A stretch of 64,000 nucleotides of DNA from PALSA-612 sp963711315 (GTDB lineage: Bacteria; Actinomycetota; Thermoleophilia; Gaiellales; Gaiellaceae): positions 1 to 64,000 of the forward strand of contig CAVQDQ010000003.1 of the NCBI GenBank assembly GCA_963711315.1, written 5' to 3'. Below are positions 18,659-27,690 of the stretch, one piece after another. The stretch's first letter is position 1; every line of letters begins with the position of its first letter. The notes beneath the pieces were generated by a model. It was not told the DNA's origin. It saw nothing but the letters and a program-made list of their open reading frames with translations, and ran no database searches. The position numbers and the translations under genes are program-made.

Positions 18659-18863
18659 ATGCCTCGCGTGGCGAAGACGCGAGAGTTGCTCAGGCTGGCG
18701 AGCAATCGCCAGCTCTGGCGGCTGAACGTGCTTGGCAGGCTGAGACTCGCCGAAGATGCAGAGCCCATCAGGGCGGTGGAGGCGAGCGCCCCTCATCGCT
18801 TCCGCGGCTGAGAGCGCAGGCGGAACGGGCGCTCCGACGAGCACGGCGAAGCCACCGAGCTGA
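18659..18863 (+). pseudogene. Short helical protein (QLWRLN motif), possibly frameshifted
   Basis: The ATG at 18659 gives MPRVAKTRELLRLASNRQLW, then RLNVLGRLRLAEDAEPI. A change of frame near 18780 would continue with APLIASAAESAGG and a stop at 18861-18863. ASNRQLWRLN-type segments followed by an EPI...EA helix occur in small actinobacterial or phage-borne putative DNA-binding proteins; that family link is from memory and weak. The remainder of 18500-18938 holds only the 40-nt repeat at 18882. Confidence 0.3.
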
Positions 18864-18881
18864 GTCTGGAGGCGTCAAGAC

Positions 18882-18923
18882 GTGCCCACCCCCCAAGCCC
18901 CAGGACTAGCCGCGGGTCCCTCC
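18882..18923. repeat. About 40-nt dispersed repeat, copy 1
   Basis: It shares GTGCCC, then AGCC, then the stretch GGACTAGCCGC(G/A)GGTCCC with 25793-25830. It lies just downstream of the minus-strand gene ending at 18939. Confidence 0.55.
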
Positions 18924-18938
18924 CTTGACTTGGCGTCA

Positions 18939-19538
18939 TCAGGTCCCCGCCCTCCGGCGCGCAAGGTCGAGACGCTCCGCCGCGTCCAGCGCCTTGTCAG
19001 TCTTCTTCCGAGTCTTTCGACCGAGTGCGCCGCTCACGATCCAGCGCCGAGCGAGCGGGGCGAGCGGCAGGCTGAGATCCGAGACTTCGGGAGCCCGTTG
19101 CGGCTTGAGATAGAGCTCGACCGTCAGCTTTCGAAGGAGCGCGGGATCGGGGGCCGACCCTGTCTCCTGCTCGAAACGGTATGCCAACAGCGCGGCGAGT
19201 GCCTGGAGCTCTCGGACGCCGTTTCGAACCGTCAGTCCGATCGACACGGCGGACGACGCCACCAGCACCCAAGGAACGCGTGTGAACCGTGCTCCACGAA
19301 GCGCGATCCGAGCGACCGGCGTTGCGATGGCAACGAATCGCTGAATCGCATCCGTCATCTCCTCCGTGTCCTCGCTGCCCGCGAGCAGGCGCTTCGCTTC
19401 GGCAGCCGTCTTGACTTCGACGTCCGACGAGAGCAGGCGCTCGAATGCCTGGTCGACCAGGTCTTCCACGGCGCGCTCCACGGTGCGCGGGATCGCGAGG
19501 AGAGTTCCGCGTTTCTCCTTGATCTGGGTCTCGGACAT
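18939..19538 (-). CDS. Conserved hypothetical protein, 199 residues
   Basis: The start is MSETQIKEKRGTLLAIPRTV. An N-terminal alpha-helical domain (AVEDLVDQAFERLLSSDVEV) is followed by one or two weakly hydrophobic helices (FVAIATPVARIALRGARFTR and PWVLVASSAVSIGLTVRNGV). The C-terminal part is basic (RRWIVSGALGRKTRKKTDKA). It may associate peripherally with the membrane. I do not recognise the family; the helical layout slightly recalls EcsC-like proteins. Codon use is like its neighbours. Confidence 0.6.
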   Translation of the reverse strand: MSETQIKEKRGTLLAIPRTVERAVEDLVDQAFERLLSSDVEVKTAAEAKRLLAGSEDTEEMTDAIQRFVAIATPVARIALRGARFTRVPWVLVASSAVSIGLTVRNGVRELQALAALLAYRFEQETGSAPDPALLRKLTVELYLKPQRAPEVSDLSLPLAPLARRWIVSGALGRKTRKKTDKALDAAERLDLARRRAGT

Positions 19539-20000
19539 GGCTAAAGAATGCCCGTCCGACGACTTCGTCAGACACGCTCATTCCTGCGAGCAGGAGCCGG
19601 ACGACGGCCACCCCATCGTCGTCGCCGGCGATTGGGCTGGTGGTATGTGCGGCTCTCGCGGAATGAGATGGTAGGGGCTAGCTCGTATCTCTTCTTCGCG
19701 GCGGCCCTCGCCTCGCGGCGTGTCGACGGCCAGGCTGCGGGCGAACTCGCTGCGATAGCCGGATTCAGCCGCCGATGCTTCCCGGCTGCACCGCACAATG
19801 ACGTCTTGTCGGGTTGATCGCGCGCCGCTTCCGTGTGGCTCGGTGACCAAGACGCGACACGCTCTGAACTGGCATGGGGCGCCAAGATCTCAAGCGTGAC
19901 TTCTGCAGGTCACCGGCGCATCATCGCTCTTGTCTCTGGACTCCGCGGCCGGCCCCGTTTGTTCGCCTTCGTATCGTCGTGCGAGCGCTATTGTGGCCCG
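19539..20000. other. Intergenic stretch
   Basis: I see nothing certain. A GTG at 19833 could extend the next gene upstream by 56 codons, but the extension has no signal-peptide character. Confidence 0.3.
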
Positions 20001-20744
20001 ATGGTCGGCGCTTGCGCGGCCGGGGTCGTCATGATCGGACTGATGGGGGGAAGTGCCCTCGCCGGCACTCCTGTGCGCCCCGACCTGGTCGAGACGGTTG
20101 TTTCGCTCAGCCAGCATGGTCCCTCGCTGCGCGTCAGAGATACGGTGCGTAACGGCGGTGCGGCGACTGCCCCCTCCTCGGCGACGGGCTACTACCTGGC
20201 ACATGTCCGAATCGGCGGTCGCTCGGTCGGACGCCTGCGCCCGCGCGCAAGTTCGCGCGGGTCGAGGACAGTGACGATCCCGAGCACGATCGCGCCCGGC
20301 TCCTACCGGCTGCTCGCCTGCGCCGACGACCGCAGGCGGATTCGCGAGTCGAACGAGCGCAACAACTGCCGCGCCACCTCCTCGCTGGTCCAGGTGAGCG
20401 ACCGCACGCCGCCGTTGTTCGCGGGCCTCAAGCGTGCCACCACCTGCATCCCCGGGCCGGTCGGCGGCGAAGTGCGCTCCAGCCACTATTACCTGCAGTG
20501 GGATCGAGCCGGCGACGACGTTACGCCGCAGAGCAGGATCGTTTATGACGTCTACCAGGCGACCGCGCCTCGCGGCGAGAGCTTCTCCCAGCCGACGTAC
20601 ACGACGTCGGCCGGTGCGACCTCGTTCACGACACCCTTGCTGCCCGACAACGCGTCCTACTACTTCGTGGTGCGTGCGAGGGACAAGGCCGGCAACCGCG
20701 ACTCGAACAGGGTCGAGCACCTGGGCATGAATCTCTGCCTCTGA
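20001..20744 (+). CDS. Secreted protein with CARDB and fibronectin-III-like domains
   Basis: Starting at the ATG at 20001, a signal peptide (AAGVVMIGLMGGSALAG) precedes a CARDB-type adhesion domain: RPDLVETVVSLSQHGPSLRV, DTVRNGGAATAPSSATGYYL, IAPGSYRLLACADDRRRIRE and SNERNNC, the N-E-x-N-N-C closing motif of these beta-sandwiches. The second half (residues about 140-247) has the strand pattern of a fibronectin type III domain (IVYDVYQATAPRGESF, NASYYFVVRARDKAGNRDSN). Cysteines at the domain edges could form disulfides. It is probably exported and binds surfaces or polymers. The GTG at 19833 is an alternative start. Confidence 0.7.
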   Translation: MVGACAAGVVMIGLMGGSALAGTPVRPDLVETVVSLSQHGPSLRVRDTVRNGGAATAPSSATGYYLAHVRIGGRSVGRLRPRASSRGSRTVTIPSTIAPGSYRLLACADDRRRIRESNERNNCRATSSLVQVSDRTPPLFAGLKRATTCIPGPVGGEVRSSHYYLQWDRAGDDVTPQSRIVYDVYQATAPRGESFSQPTYTTSAGATSFTTPLLPDNASYYFVVRARDKAGNRDSNRVEHLGMNLCL

Positions 20745-21112
20745 TCTGGCGATCGCACACGCAGCCTGCCAAAACTCGATCAGACGACGGAATGCGTGGC
20801 ACCTACCCCTCGTGTATTCAGAGAGCGACGACTTGGCTCCGGTGGAGTTACTCGCGCAGGCGTCCGAACAGGGACTCCGAGAACTGAGCGCGGCACCGAC
20901 CGCGTACTGGGATCCATCAACGCCTTCCTCGATGAGAACGTTCTGGCGAAGCCGGGGTCAACGCAGGACGGTGCGCTCGCGCTGGACAGTTTCTCCCAGG
21001 CGGCGATGGAGGCGAAGTTCGCGAGACGCTCGGGGTGACGGCTGAGCCGGCTTCCGATAACGGACGGCGCGACGTGCCTGCCGGTCGAGGGTGCCACCAG
21101 TACCCTCTGGCT

Positions 21113-23842
21113 GTGTCGACTGTCGTCGGGCGCGACGCCGAGATCGCAGCGGTGGAGGCGTTCCTCGCCAATCGAGCGCTGGGCCAGGCGCTGGCGATCG
21201 TCGGCGAGCCTGGCATCGGCAAGACCACGCTCTGGGCAGGAGCGGCTGCTCGCGCTCGCGCCGGCGGCGCGACGGTGCTCGTTGCCCGGCCGGCAGAGTC
21301 GGAAGCGAAGCTCTCGTTCGTCGGGCTCGCCGACCTGCTCTCGAGCCTCTCGCGGGATCTCCTGGCAGCGATTCCGGAGCCACAGCGCGACGCCCTGGAT
21401 GCTGCGCTCCTGCGCGCCGCCTCCGCTCGCCCGCCCGCGCGGAGACTCGCCGGCACGGCGCTGCTCTCGGTGCTGCGAGCGCTCGCGTTCGACACGGACG
21501 TCGTGCTCGCTATCGACGACCTCCAGTGGCTCGACCCGCCCTCGGCGGCCGCCGTCGAGTTCGCGTTGCGGCGGCTCGCCGACGAGCCGGTGCGAGCAAT
21601 CGTCTCGGTGCGCTCGGAGGACGCCGGGCGGACCTTGATCGCCGGCATCGCGCGCGAAGGTCGGCTCGAGCGCGTGGAGCTCGGCCCGCTTTCGGTGGCC
21701 GCGCTCCACCGCGTCGTTGCCCAGGGGCTGGGGCATAGCTTCCCGAGACCGACTCTCGTCCGGATTGCACAGGCGTCAGGCGGCAACCCGCTGTACGCGC
21801 TCGAGATCGCGCGCCTGCTCGACCGCAGTGACGGTCCGCGCGACGCCTCGGCGCTCCCGGTGCCGGACAGCCTGCAATCACTGGTCGCGGGACGGATCCG
21901 CTCGCTGCCGGCGAAGACGCGCGACGCCCTGCTTCGCGCGGCTGCTCTGGCGAGGCCCGACCTGCGGCCGGTGGATGCGCGCGCGCTCGCGGCGGCAGAG
22001 GAAGCGGACCTCGTCCGGATTCGCGCCGACGGACGGGTCGAGTTCGTTCACCCGCTTTACGCCTCGGCGGTCTACTCCTCCGCCTCGCTGACCCGGCGGC
22101 GCGCCGTGCATCGGGCGCTCGCCAGCGCCGTCACAGATCCGGAGGAGCGAGCGCGTCATCTCGCGCTCGCTCGCGAAGGCCCGGACGAGGGCGTGGTGCA
22201 CGCGCTGGAGACGGCGGCTCGTCATGCGCGCATGCGGGGGGCGCCCGACAGCGCGGCCGAGCTGACCGAGCTCGCGCTCCAGCTCGTTCCGAGCGGCAGC
22301 CCTGCCGTGAACGAGCTGCGCCTCGAGCTCGCCGAACACCTGTACCTGGCGAGCGACTTCGAGCGCGCGCGGCGGGTGCTCGAGCAACTCGCGCAGGACG
22401 TGGCGGCAGGAGATCTCCGCGCGCGCACGCTGCTCAGGCTCGCCGAGATCGACTACTGGCGAAGTGGCGAGTCGGCGGCGGTGGCGCTCGCGGACGAGGC
22501 CCTGCTCTGCGCGCACGATCAGCTGCTCCAGGCCCGCTGCCATGCGGCGATCGCCATGTACGCAGGTACGGTCGACCTCCGCCGGGCAGCCGCCGCAGCG
22601 CGGGCTGCGCTGGATGTGCTGGAGACGCTGCCCGACGCCGATCCGGGGCTTATCGCCGCGGCGCTGGGCGCTCGGGTACGAGCCGACCTCTTCCTGGGAG
22701 AGGGCTTCGACGCCGCGGCTGCCGAGCGTGCGCTCGCGCTCGAGGCGGTTGCACGCCCGGCCGCTGTCGACACGAGGATGGTCTTCAAGCTCGGCCAGTG
22801 GCTTCGCTACGTCGACGATCTGGCTGGAGCCCGTGCGCGTCTGGCTGAGGCCGAACGGGCCGCGCGCGACGAAGGCGACGAGTCCTCTCTGGCCAACATC
22901 CTGCTGAACAGCGTCGTAGTCGAGACCTGGGCCGGCGAATGGGACGACGCGGCGCGGCTGACGGGGCGTATGAGCGACGCTTTCGAACAGCTGGGCGTGG
23001 ACTCGGAGGGCATCGACCCGTGGCGAGCCTTCGTCGATGCCTACCGCGGCCGGCTCGAGCTCGTGCGGGAGACTGTCGATCGCTCTTCGCCGAGCGAGCC
23101 GATCATCGCCATGATCCGGAAACGCTGCCTCGGCCTGGCCGAGCTGGCCACCGGCGACGCCGAGGCTGCGAACGGCCACCTGTCCGACGCGATGGCGGAG
23201 CTCGAGCGCGTCGACTTCCGCGAGCCTGCCGTCTGGCGCGTCGCCGGCGACGCCGTCGAGGCCGCGGTTGCGGCTGGCGATCTCGACCGGGCCGAGACGA
23301 TGCTCGCGCGCTTCGAGAGCCAGGCCGCGCGTTCCCGGATTCCCTGGAGCCTCGCCGTCTCCGCCCGGTGCCGCGCGCTCGTGCAGGCCGCGGCCGGCGA
23401 TCTCGAGGATGCCGAACGGTCGCTCGAGCGAGCGCTCGGCGAGCACGAGCGCTCGCCCACGCCTTTCGAGCTGGCGCGCACGCTGCTCGTGCACGGGCAG
23501 GTGCTGCGCCGCCTGAAGCGGAAGCGTGCAGCCCGTGACGCGCTGGAGGGCGCGCTGGCGATCTTCGAGCGTCTGGGCGCCGGGCCGTGGGCCGAGCGAA
23601 CACGGGCCGAACTGCTGCGTGTGGCCGTCCGGCGAGCGCCGCGCGACCTCAGCGAGACCGAGCTGCGCGTCGCCCGGCTCGCGGCAGCGGGGCTCACGAA
23701 CCAGGCGATCGCGAGAGAGGTCTTCGTCACGCGCAAGGCCGTGGAGGCGAACCTCGCCCGCACCTACCGCAAGCTCGGCATCCGCTCGCGGGCGCAGCTC
23801 TCACGCGCGCTGGACGCGCGCGAGGGTCTCACCGCACCGTGA
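21113..23842 (+). CDS. Large LuxR-family ATPase transcriptional regulator (LAL/MalT-like)
   Basis: About 909 residues. It starts VSTVVGRDAEIAAVEAFLA, with Walker A GEPGIGKTTLW about 31 residues in and Walker B VVLAIDDLQWLDPPSAAA. A long alpha-helical TPR-like region follows, and a C-terminal LuxR helix-turn-helix (SETELRVARLAAAGLTNQAI, then KAVEANLARTYRKLGIRSRA). Large ATP-binding LuxR regulators sense a small molecule or protein through the TPR region and activate transcription when ATP-bound. A GTG at 21035 would add 26 residues; I prefer 21113 because homologues begin just before VGRDAEI. Its stop overlaps the convergent gene by 14 nt. Targets are unknown; the neighbouring secreted-protein operon is a candidate. 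Confidence 0.88.
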   Translation: MSTVVGRDAEIAAVEAFLANRALGQALAIVGEPGIGKTTLWAGAAARARAGGATVLVARPAESEAKLSFVGLADLLSSLSRDLLAAIPEPQRDALDAALLRAASARPPARRLAGTALLSVLRALAFDTDVVLAIDDLQWLDPPSAAAVEFALRRLADEPVRAIVSVRSEDAGRTLIAGIAREGRLERVELGPLSVAALHRVVAQGLGHSFPRPTLVRIAQASGGNPLYALEIARLLDRSDGPRDASALPVPDSLQSLVAGRIRSLPAKTRDALLRAAALARPDLRPVDARALAAAEEADLVRIRADGRVEFVHPLYASAVYSSASLTRRRAVHRALASAVTDPEERARHLALAREGPDEGVVHALETAARHARMRGAPDSAAELTELALQLVPSGSPAVNELRLELAEHLYLASDFERARRVLEQLAQDVAAGDLRARTLLRLAEIDYWRSGESAAVALADEALLCAHDQLLQARCHAAIAMYAGTVDLRRAAAAARAALDVLETLPDADPGLIAAALGARVRADLFLGEGFDAAAAERALALEAVARPAAVDTRMVFKLGQWLRYVDDLAGARARLAEAERAARDEGDESSLANILLNSVVVETWAGEWDDAARLTGRMSDAFEQLGVDSEGIDPWRAFVDAYRGRLELVRETVDRSSPSEPIIAMIRKRCLGLAELATGDAEAANGHLSDAMAELERVDFREPAVWRVAGDAVEAAVAAGDLDRAETMLARFESQAARSRIPWSLAVSARCRALVQAAAGDLEDAERSLERALGEHERSPTPFELARTLLVHGQVLRRLKRKRAARDALEGALAIFERLGAGPWAERTRAELLRVAVRRAPRDLSETELRVARLAAAGLTNQAIAREVFVTRKAVEANLARTYRKLGIRSRAQLSRALDAREGLTAP

Positions 23843-25139
23843 CCCGCGCCGCGGCCGGAGCGTAGCCTGCTGCGACCGCTCGGGCCGGGTACGAGCCGCG
23901 GCGCAGCGTCAGCGAGGCCTGGCCCTTCGCATCCGTCTTCAAGTGCTTGCCCGCGACGACGATCGTGGCCCCAGGCAGCGGATCGCCGGCGTCGCGAGTC
24001 GAGAGCGTCACCTTCGTCTTCACGGCGTGCGCACTGAGCGTGAAGTGCGGCAGGAGGTGGGCGTGCCAGAAGCCGTTCGCGACGCCCACGACCACGTCCG
24101 CGAAGAGGTCGAGCGGCCCGGGGGAGCCCTCACACTGGAGGAACGTCAGCCCCTCGGTACCGCGCGGGAGCGACAGCCGCTGCACGGGCTCGAACGCTGC
24201 CACAGCGCGGCTCGAACGGGTGACGTACAGGCCGTCCGACCCGTCCCCCCAGGCCACCCAGAGCCGTCCGTCCGGGCCAGTGCAGGCTGCCGCCGACGTG
24301 AACGCACCGCGGGCGAGCGTCTTTGCGCCGCTGCCGTAGCGGTAGAGCCGGATCGCCTTCGAGTCGGCGTAGGCGACGTAGACGCCCGGTCCGCCGATCC
24401 GGCCGCTGAGAGACGAGTTCCAGTCGTTCTGCCCGTTCGGGAGGGGCAGCACGACCTTCGCTCCCGTGCTCGGCAGCACCTGCTGGACGTAGACGCCGCC
24501 CTTGCCGGCGATGGTCACGCCGGAGAGCACGACGCCGCCCGTGGCGGCGTCGGTCGCGAGCTGCGAGGCGACCATGTCCGCCTGGTAGGCGTTCTGCGGC
24601 ACTGCAGGCGAGAGCCCTTGCGCGGCGAAACCGCGCCAGGCCGTCACCGGCTGGCCGTCCTTCGTCAGCGTGGCGCCGATCCAGGCGGCGGAGTTCGCCA
24701 CGGCCCCTCCCCAGTACGCACCGGGCTGGAGCGTCCACGTTCCTCCACCCGCCGGGGCCGTGAGCGTGTTGATCCCGTACGCGCTCGACCCGGGGCGCGT
24801 CGCGCCGGCCGCAAACAGGCGAAGCGTCTTGTCGGGCATGACGAGCAGCGCGAGGCCGCCGTTCCCGTCCCAGCCGTTCACGACGGTCGAGGTCCCCACC
24901 GTCTTGCCCGTGGGAGCGAGGCGCGTCTCGAAGATCGAGGTCGGTGTGGAGCCGCGGTTCCAGATCACGTGCAGGACGCCATCTGCGGTGCGGGCGAGGC
25001 CGAGTTGGACGCCCGGTTGAACGGGACCGCTGATCCTCGACCAAGCAGTGGGTGTAGCGCCTGCGCCCGCGGCGAGCACGACGGCCGTCAGGGCAAGCGT
25101 GGCGGTGAGGGCGATGCGGTTCGGGCTGGGTGAGCGCAC
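23829..25139 (-). CDS. Secreted propeller-like protein with C-terminal carboxypeptidase-regulatory-like domain
   Basis: 436 residues from a GTG at 25139 preceded by AAGGAGG. After a signal peptide (ALTATLALTAVVLAAGAGA) come repeated strand segments typical of BNR/sialidase-fold propellers (GVLHVIWNRGSTPTSIFETR, GLALLVMPDKTLRLFAAGA, GVYVAYADSKAIRLYRYGSG, GRLWVAWGDGSDGLYVTRSS). The last 75 residues (VTLSTRDAGDPLPGATIVVA, LKTDAKGQASLTLRRGSYPA) look like a small Ig-like carboxypeptidase-regulatory domain. No catalytic residues can be assigned. It follows the DUF4242 gene in the same operon (11-nt gap). Confidence 0.7.
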   Translation of the reverse strand: MRSPSPNRIALTATLALTAVVLAAGAGATPTAWSRISGPVQPGVQLGLARTADGVLHVIWNRGSTPTSIFETRLAPTGKTVGTSTVVNGWDGNGGLALLVMPDKTLRLFAAGATRPGSSAYGINTLTAPAGGGTWTLQPGAYWGGAVANSAAWIGATLTKDGQPVTAWRGFAAQGLSPAVPQNAYQADMVASQLATDAATGGVVLSGVTIAGKGGVYVQQVLPSTGAKVVLPLPNGQNDWNSSLSGRIGGPGVYVAYADSKAIRLYRYGSGAKTLARGAFTSAAACTGPDGRLWVAWGDGSDGLYVTRSSRAVAAFEPVQRLSLPRGTEGLTFLQCEGSPGPLDLFADVVVGVANGFWHAHLLPHFTLSAHAVKTKVTLSTRDAGDPLPGATIVVAGKHLKTDAKGQASLTLRRGSYPARAVAAGYAPAAARVTVR

Positions 25140-25150
25140 GGAGGCCTCCT

Positions 25151-25447
25151 TCAGGCGGTGTCGGTGAGCGGCCAGGGAGAGCGGGAGGCTTCGAGGATGC
25201 GCTCGAAGGGGACGCTGGCCAACTCGGCAGCCTTCCGTACCGAAGTCTCCGGGCCCTGGAACAGGCAGAGGACGACCTCATCCTCGCGCATCAGGAGCGA
25301 GCCCAGGTACCGCACGGGTGTGCCGCCGCGGGTCAGGTCGTCCGCCGTCCGCACCGCGCGCTCGTCGAGCGCGCGCACGGCTGCGGCGTCAACGCCGGGC
25401 CAGAAGCACTCGGCGACGAACTCCCTCGTCGACTCGCTCTCCGTCAT
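25151..25447 (-). CDS. DUF4242-like small protein
   Basis: 98 residues: TREFVAECFWPGVDAAAVRA, then RTADDLTRGGTPVRYLGSLL, then DEVVLCLFQGPETSVRKAAE and VPFERILEAS. This matches the ferredoxin-like fold pattern of DUF4242 proteins (E-C-x-W-P-G, L-G-S, E-D-E-V..C.F). The function of the family is poorly known; some members bind nickel. It is first in a two-gene operon with the secreted propeller protein; its stop and the next gene's ribosome site are adjacent. Confidence 0.7.
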   Translation of the reverse strand: MTESESTREFVAECFWPGVDAAAVRALDERAVRTADDLTRGGTPVRYLGSLLMREDEVVLCLFQGPETSVRKAAELASVPFERILEASRSPWPLTDTA

Positions 25448-25552
25448 CGCTTCCGAGGCTAGGCAGGGAGCCGGGACGACGAAAGGGGGAAAACCCTACG
25501 GAATCGTCTCCCGCGTAGAAGAGGCGCAGGCTACGAGTCCACTGCCTCGCAC

Positions 25553-25792
25553 CCCCACCACATGCGTATGCGCGCGCTCGCCTCCGGCATCGAACGAGGC
25601 GACCTTCGCCCCGACACCGACCCACGGCTCATCCAAGAGCTCCTGATCGGCCCGATCTACTTCCGTCTGTTCTTCAGCGGACCCCCGTTCGACCGCAAAC
25701 TCGGCACCCGACCCGTCGACGCGATCCTCGACGGATGCCGCATTCGCCCAGAGAAGACACGAGCAACCAGCGCCCAGGTCCGCCAACGATGA
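25553..25792 (+). pseudogene. TetR-family regulator, C-terminal fragment
   Basis: The reading RMRALASGIERGDLRPDTDP, LIQELLIGPIYFRLFFSG, then LGTRPVDAILDGC matches the last two helices of the TetR ligand-binding domain (a GDLRPD-type turn followed by GPIYFRLF). No DNA-binding half is present upstream; the sequence before it belongs to the promoter side of the DUF4242 gene. It is a truncated relic. Confidence 0.6.
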
Positions 25793-25830
25793 GTGCCCCC
25801 CAGCCGGAGGACTAGCCGCAGGTCCCTTCC
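25793..25830. repeat. About 40-nt dispersed repeat, copy 2
   Basis: Counterpart of 18882-18923; shorter by one internal gap. It starts at the stop codon of the TetR fragment. Confidence 0.55.
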
Positions 25831-25834
25831 GTCA

Positions 25835-25851
25835 GCGCAACTGGCGCGCGC
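25835..25851. repeat. 17-nt exact repeat, copy 1
   Basis: GCGCAACTGGCGCGCGC, identical to 27549-27565. The two copies bracket the sialidase-like gene. Confidence 0.6.
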
Positions 25852-25954
25852 TCCTGGGTGTCACTGCCCCCTCCACGAGTGAGACGTCAAGTGCGAAAGA
25901 CCGGCAGTCGGCCCACACGCGCGTATCCGCGCGTATAAGGCCGCTGCACGGGTC

Positions 25955-27361
25955 CTAGCCTGCGACCGACGCCGTGTAGATATCGAGCTTCTTCAGCGTT
26001 CCGTCTGGGTTCGTCCCGGCGCTGTTGGAGTTGTCAGACCAGGCAGGGTGCGCGACGCCGCCGAAGAAGGCGAGACCGCTGTAGTCGCCGTAGTCGATCC
26101 CATTACCCGAGACGTGCGAGTTCGAGGTTCCGGCGCTGATCTGGACGTTCGGCGTGAACGTCGTCCCGTTGCTCGTGAACGCGCCCCAGAACTGCGCGTC
26201 GTCGTTCGGAACACCGTCGGTGTCGCCTGCACCTCCGGTTCCGAGATCGTTCCTTGCGTCGTACCAGACCACCGCGACCTCGCCCGTCGTCGGATCGAGC
26301 GCGATCTTCGACATGAACTGGCTGTTCGTCCCGGTGTCGTCGTTGACGCGCTTGGGTGCGCTCCAGGTCCACCCGTCGTTGTCCGAGTATCGGACGTAGA
26401 TGTTCGTGTCGTCGCTCTCGTTCTTCTCCTCGAACGTGTAGAAGAGGTAGACGCGCCCGCCATGCGTGCCCGTCGTCCGGTCCCACGCGAGGCCCGGCTC
26501 AGCGTCGATCGAGCGGTCGATCTGCGGCGGGATGAAGTCGAACCCGCCCACATGCGTATCTTCGACGAAGACGCGGTCACCGAAGCCGGCGAGACCGAGC
26601 CCGTCCGGATCGACGTTCACGAAGAGCTTGCCGCCGCCCTGCCCGCTCTGCGTCAGGGTGCACACGTTCATCACGTTTCCGCCGGGGCCCACTGCGATGT
26701 CGCCGTACGTGCAGTTGTTTGTCCCCGGGATGACCTCTGCCGGAATGAAGCTTCCGACTTCGCCCAGTCCCGACACTGGCGCCCCGGTTGCCACAAGTGG
26801 GCCGCTGGCGCTGACTACGACCCAGACCATGCCCTCGCCGGTCACGATCGTCTCCTGGTCGACGTAGCGGTACTCGCCGTGCCGCGACGGGCCCTTGGTC
26901 CCCGGCGGCTTCGGCGGCTTCGCGATGTTCGCGATGACGTGGAAGGTCAGTCCGCCGTCGGTGCTGAGCGCCACAGGGACGACGTTCTCGAGGTTGTAGA
27001 GGTAGGAGAGGAAGAGGTTCCCGTACTGGTCGAAGCTAAGACTCGGATCGCAGCACGAGTCGCCGAGACCGTCGGCGCCGCCCCCGATCGCGTCACCGGC
27101 CGCGATGATCTTGTGCGCCCACGTCTGGCCGCCGTCGAAAGAGACGCCCTCGAAGAGACCGGAGAAGCCCTCCTGGATGTTCGTCACGACGACAATGTTC
27201 TGCGGATTCGTCGGATTCACGGCGATAGCCTCTTCCGACTCGTTCCCAACGCGTTGGCTCACGTCGACGTTCGTCGGTACCGCGCCGCCGCCGTTCGGGA
27301 TCGCGACGAGCGCGAGCGTGACGAGAACCGGCAGGACGCCAATAAGCGGCCCTTTCACCAT
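25955..27361 (-). CDS. Secreted BNR-repeat (sialidase-fold) protein
   Basis: 468 residues from the ATG at 27361, which is preceded by a long GGGAGGGGGAGGGG ribosome-binding run. Signal peptide VLPVLVTLALVAIPNGGGAV. The mature protein shows repeated Asp-box-like blades (SFDGGQTWAHK, LSTDGGLTFHV, YSDNDGWTWSAPKRV, WGAFTSNGTTFTPNV) of the SxDxGxxW type plus VRYS and AVVWYDAR strands. Exo-sialidase activity would need an Arg triad and an Asp that I cannot confirm; many such proteins only bind glycans. It stands alone between the TetR remnant and a tRNA-like relic. Confidence 0.75.
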   Translation of the reverse strand: MVKGPLIGVLPVLVTLALVAIPNGGGAVPTNVDVSQRVGNESEEAIAVNPTNPQNIVVVTNIQEGFSGLFEGVSFDGGQTWAHKIIAAGDAIGGGADGLGDSCCDPSLSFDQYGNLFLSYLYNLENVVPVALSTDGGLTFHVIANIAKPPKPPGTKGPSRHGEYRYVDQETIVTGEGMVWVVVSASGPLVATGAPVSGLGEVGSFIPAEVIPGTNNCTYGDIAVGPGGNVMNVCTLTQSGQGGGKLFVNVDPDGLGLAGFGDRVFVEDTHVGGFDFIPPQIDRSIDAEPGLAWDRTTGTHGGRVYLFYTFEEKNESDDTNIYVRYSDNDGWTWSAPKRVNDDTGTNSQFMSKIALDPTTGEVAVVWYDARNDLGTGGAGDTDGVPNDDAQFWGAFTSNGTTFTPNVQISAGTSNSHVSGNGIDYGDYSGLAFFGGVAHPAWSDNSNSAGTNPDGTLKKLDIYTASVAG

Positions 27362-27513
27362 CGTTCCCCTCCCCCTCCCTCGAGTGGTCGAGTCGAGGCT
27401 ACCCGCGCCTCGTCGGCGGCAAACGGAGCCCGATCCCGTGCGCCGGTTGCCGCCGGCAAACTGGCCCCAGCACTCGACCACCGTTTCCCACTTCTCGACA
27501 GGCTCTCGGCTTC

Positions 27514-27539
27514 TCCGCCCAAGACCGCTGGAAACCGCT
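27514..27539. repeat. 26-nt dispersed repeat, copy 1
   Basis: Matches 32785-32810 at 23 of 26 positions (core AAGACCGCYGGAAACCGC). Confidence 0.55.
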
Positions 27540-27548
27540 GAAACTCGC

Positions 27549-27565
27549 GCGCAACTGGCGCGCGC
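27549..27565. repeat. 17-nt exact repeat, copy 2
   Basis: Identical to 25835-25851; it runs straight into the tRNA-Tyr-like anticodon-arm segment. Confidence 0.6.
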
Positions 27566-27603
27566 ATGGACTGTAAACCCAGCCTTGGAGCCAATCAGTG
27601 CTT

Positions 27604-27648
27604 GTCTTCAAAACCGAGGGTTGCAGGTTCGAGTCCTGCCGCCCCTGT
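27604..27648 (+). pseudogene. tRNA 3' half (Trp-like, anticodon position reads UCA)
   Basis: The segment has an anticodon-loop-like CTTCAAA, a variable loop, a perfect T arm (GCAGG TTCGAGT CCTGC) and an acceptor strand CGCCCCT. Apart from the loop it agrees with the 3' half of actinobacterial tRNA-Trp, and it matches the relic at 30942 almost base for base. No 5' half with AGGGGCG is present, so it is not a working tRNA. Confidence 0.5.
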
Positions 27649-27690
27649 CCCTTTTGATAGCGCCAAATCGCGGATCAACAAAGGGATAAC

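Noticed and set aside
20745..21112. Possible gene 20796-21038 (DRVLGSINAFLDENVLAKPG)
   Set aside because: No ribosome site, no family, and the first half is low-complexity Arg/Gly; not distinguishable from chance.
21878..23494. 538-residue open frame opposite the LuxR-type ATPase
   Set aside because: Antisense shadow of the TPR region; no domain recognised.
26048..27541. 497-residue open frame opposite the sialidase-like gene
   Set aside because: Arg/Val-rich antisense shadow with no motif; the minus strand has a signal peptide, Asp boxes and a strong ribosome site.
27604..27648. Selenocysteine tRNA (UCA anticodon position)
   Set aside because: No long variable arm, no 5' half, no selA/selB nearby, and the sequence matches tRNA-Trp apart from the anticodon base.
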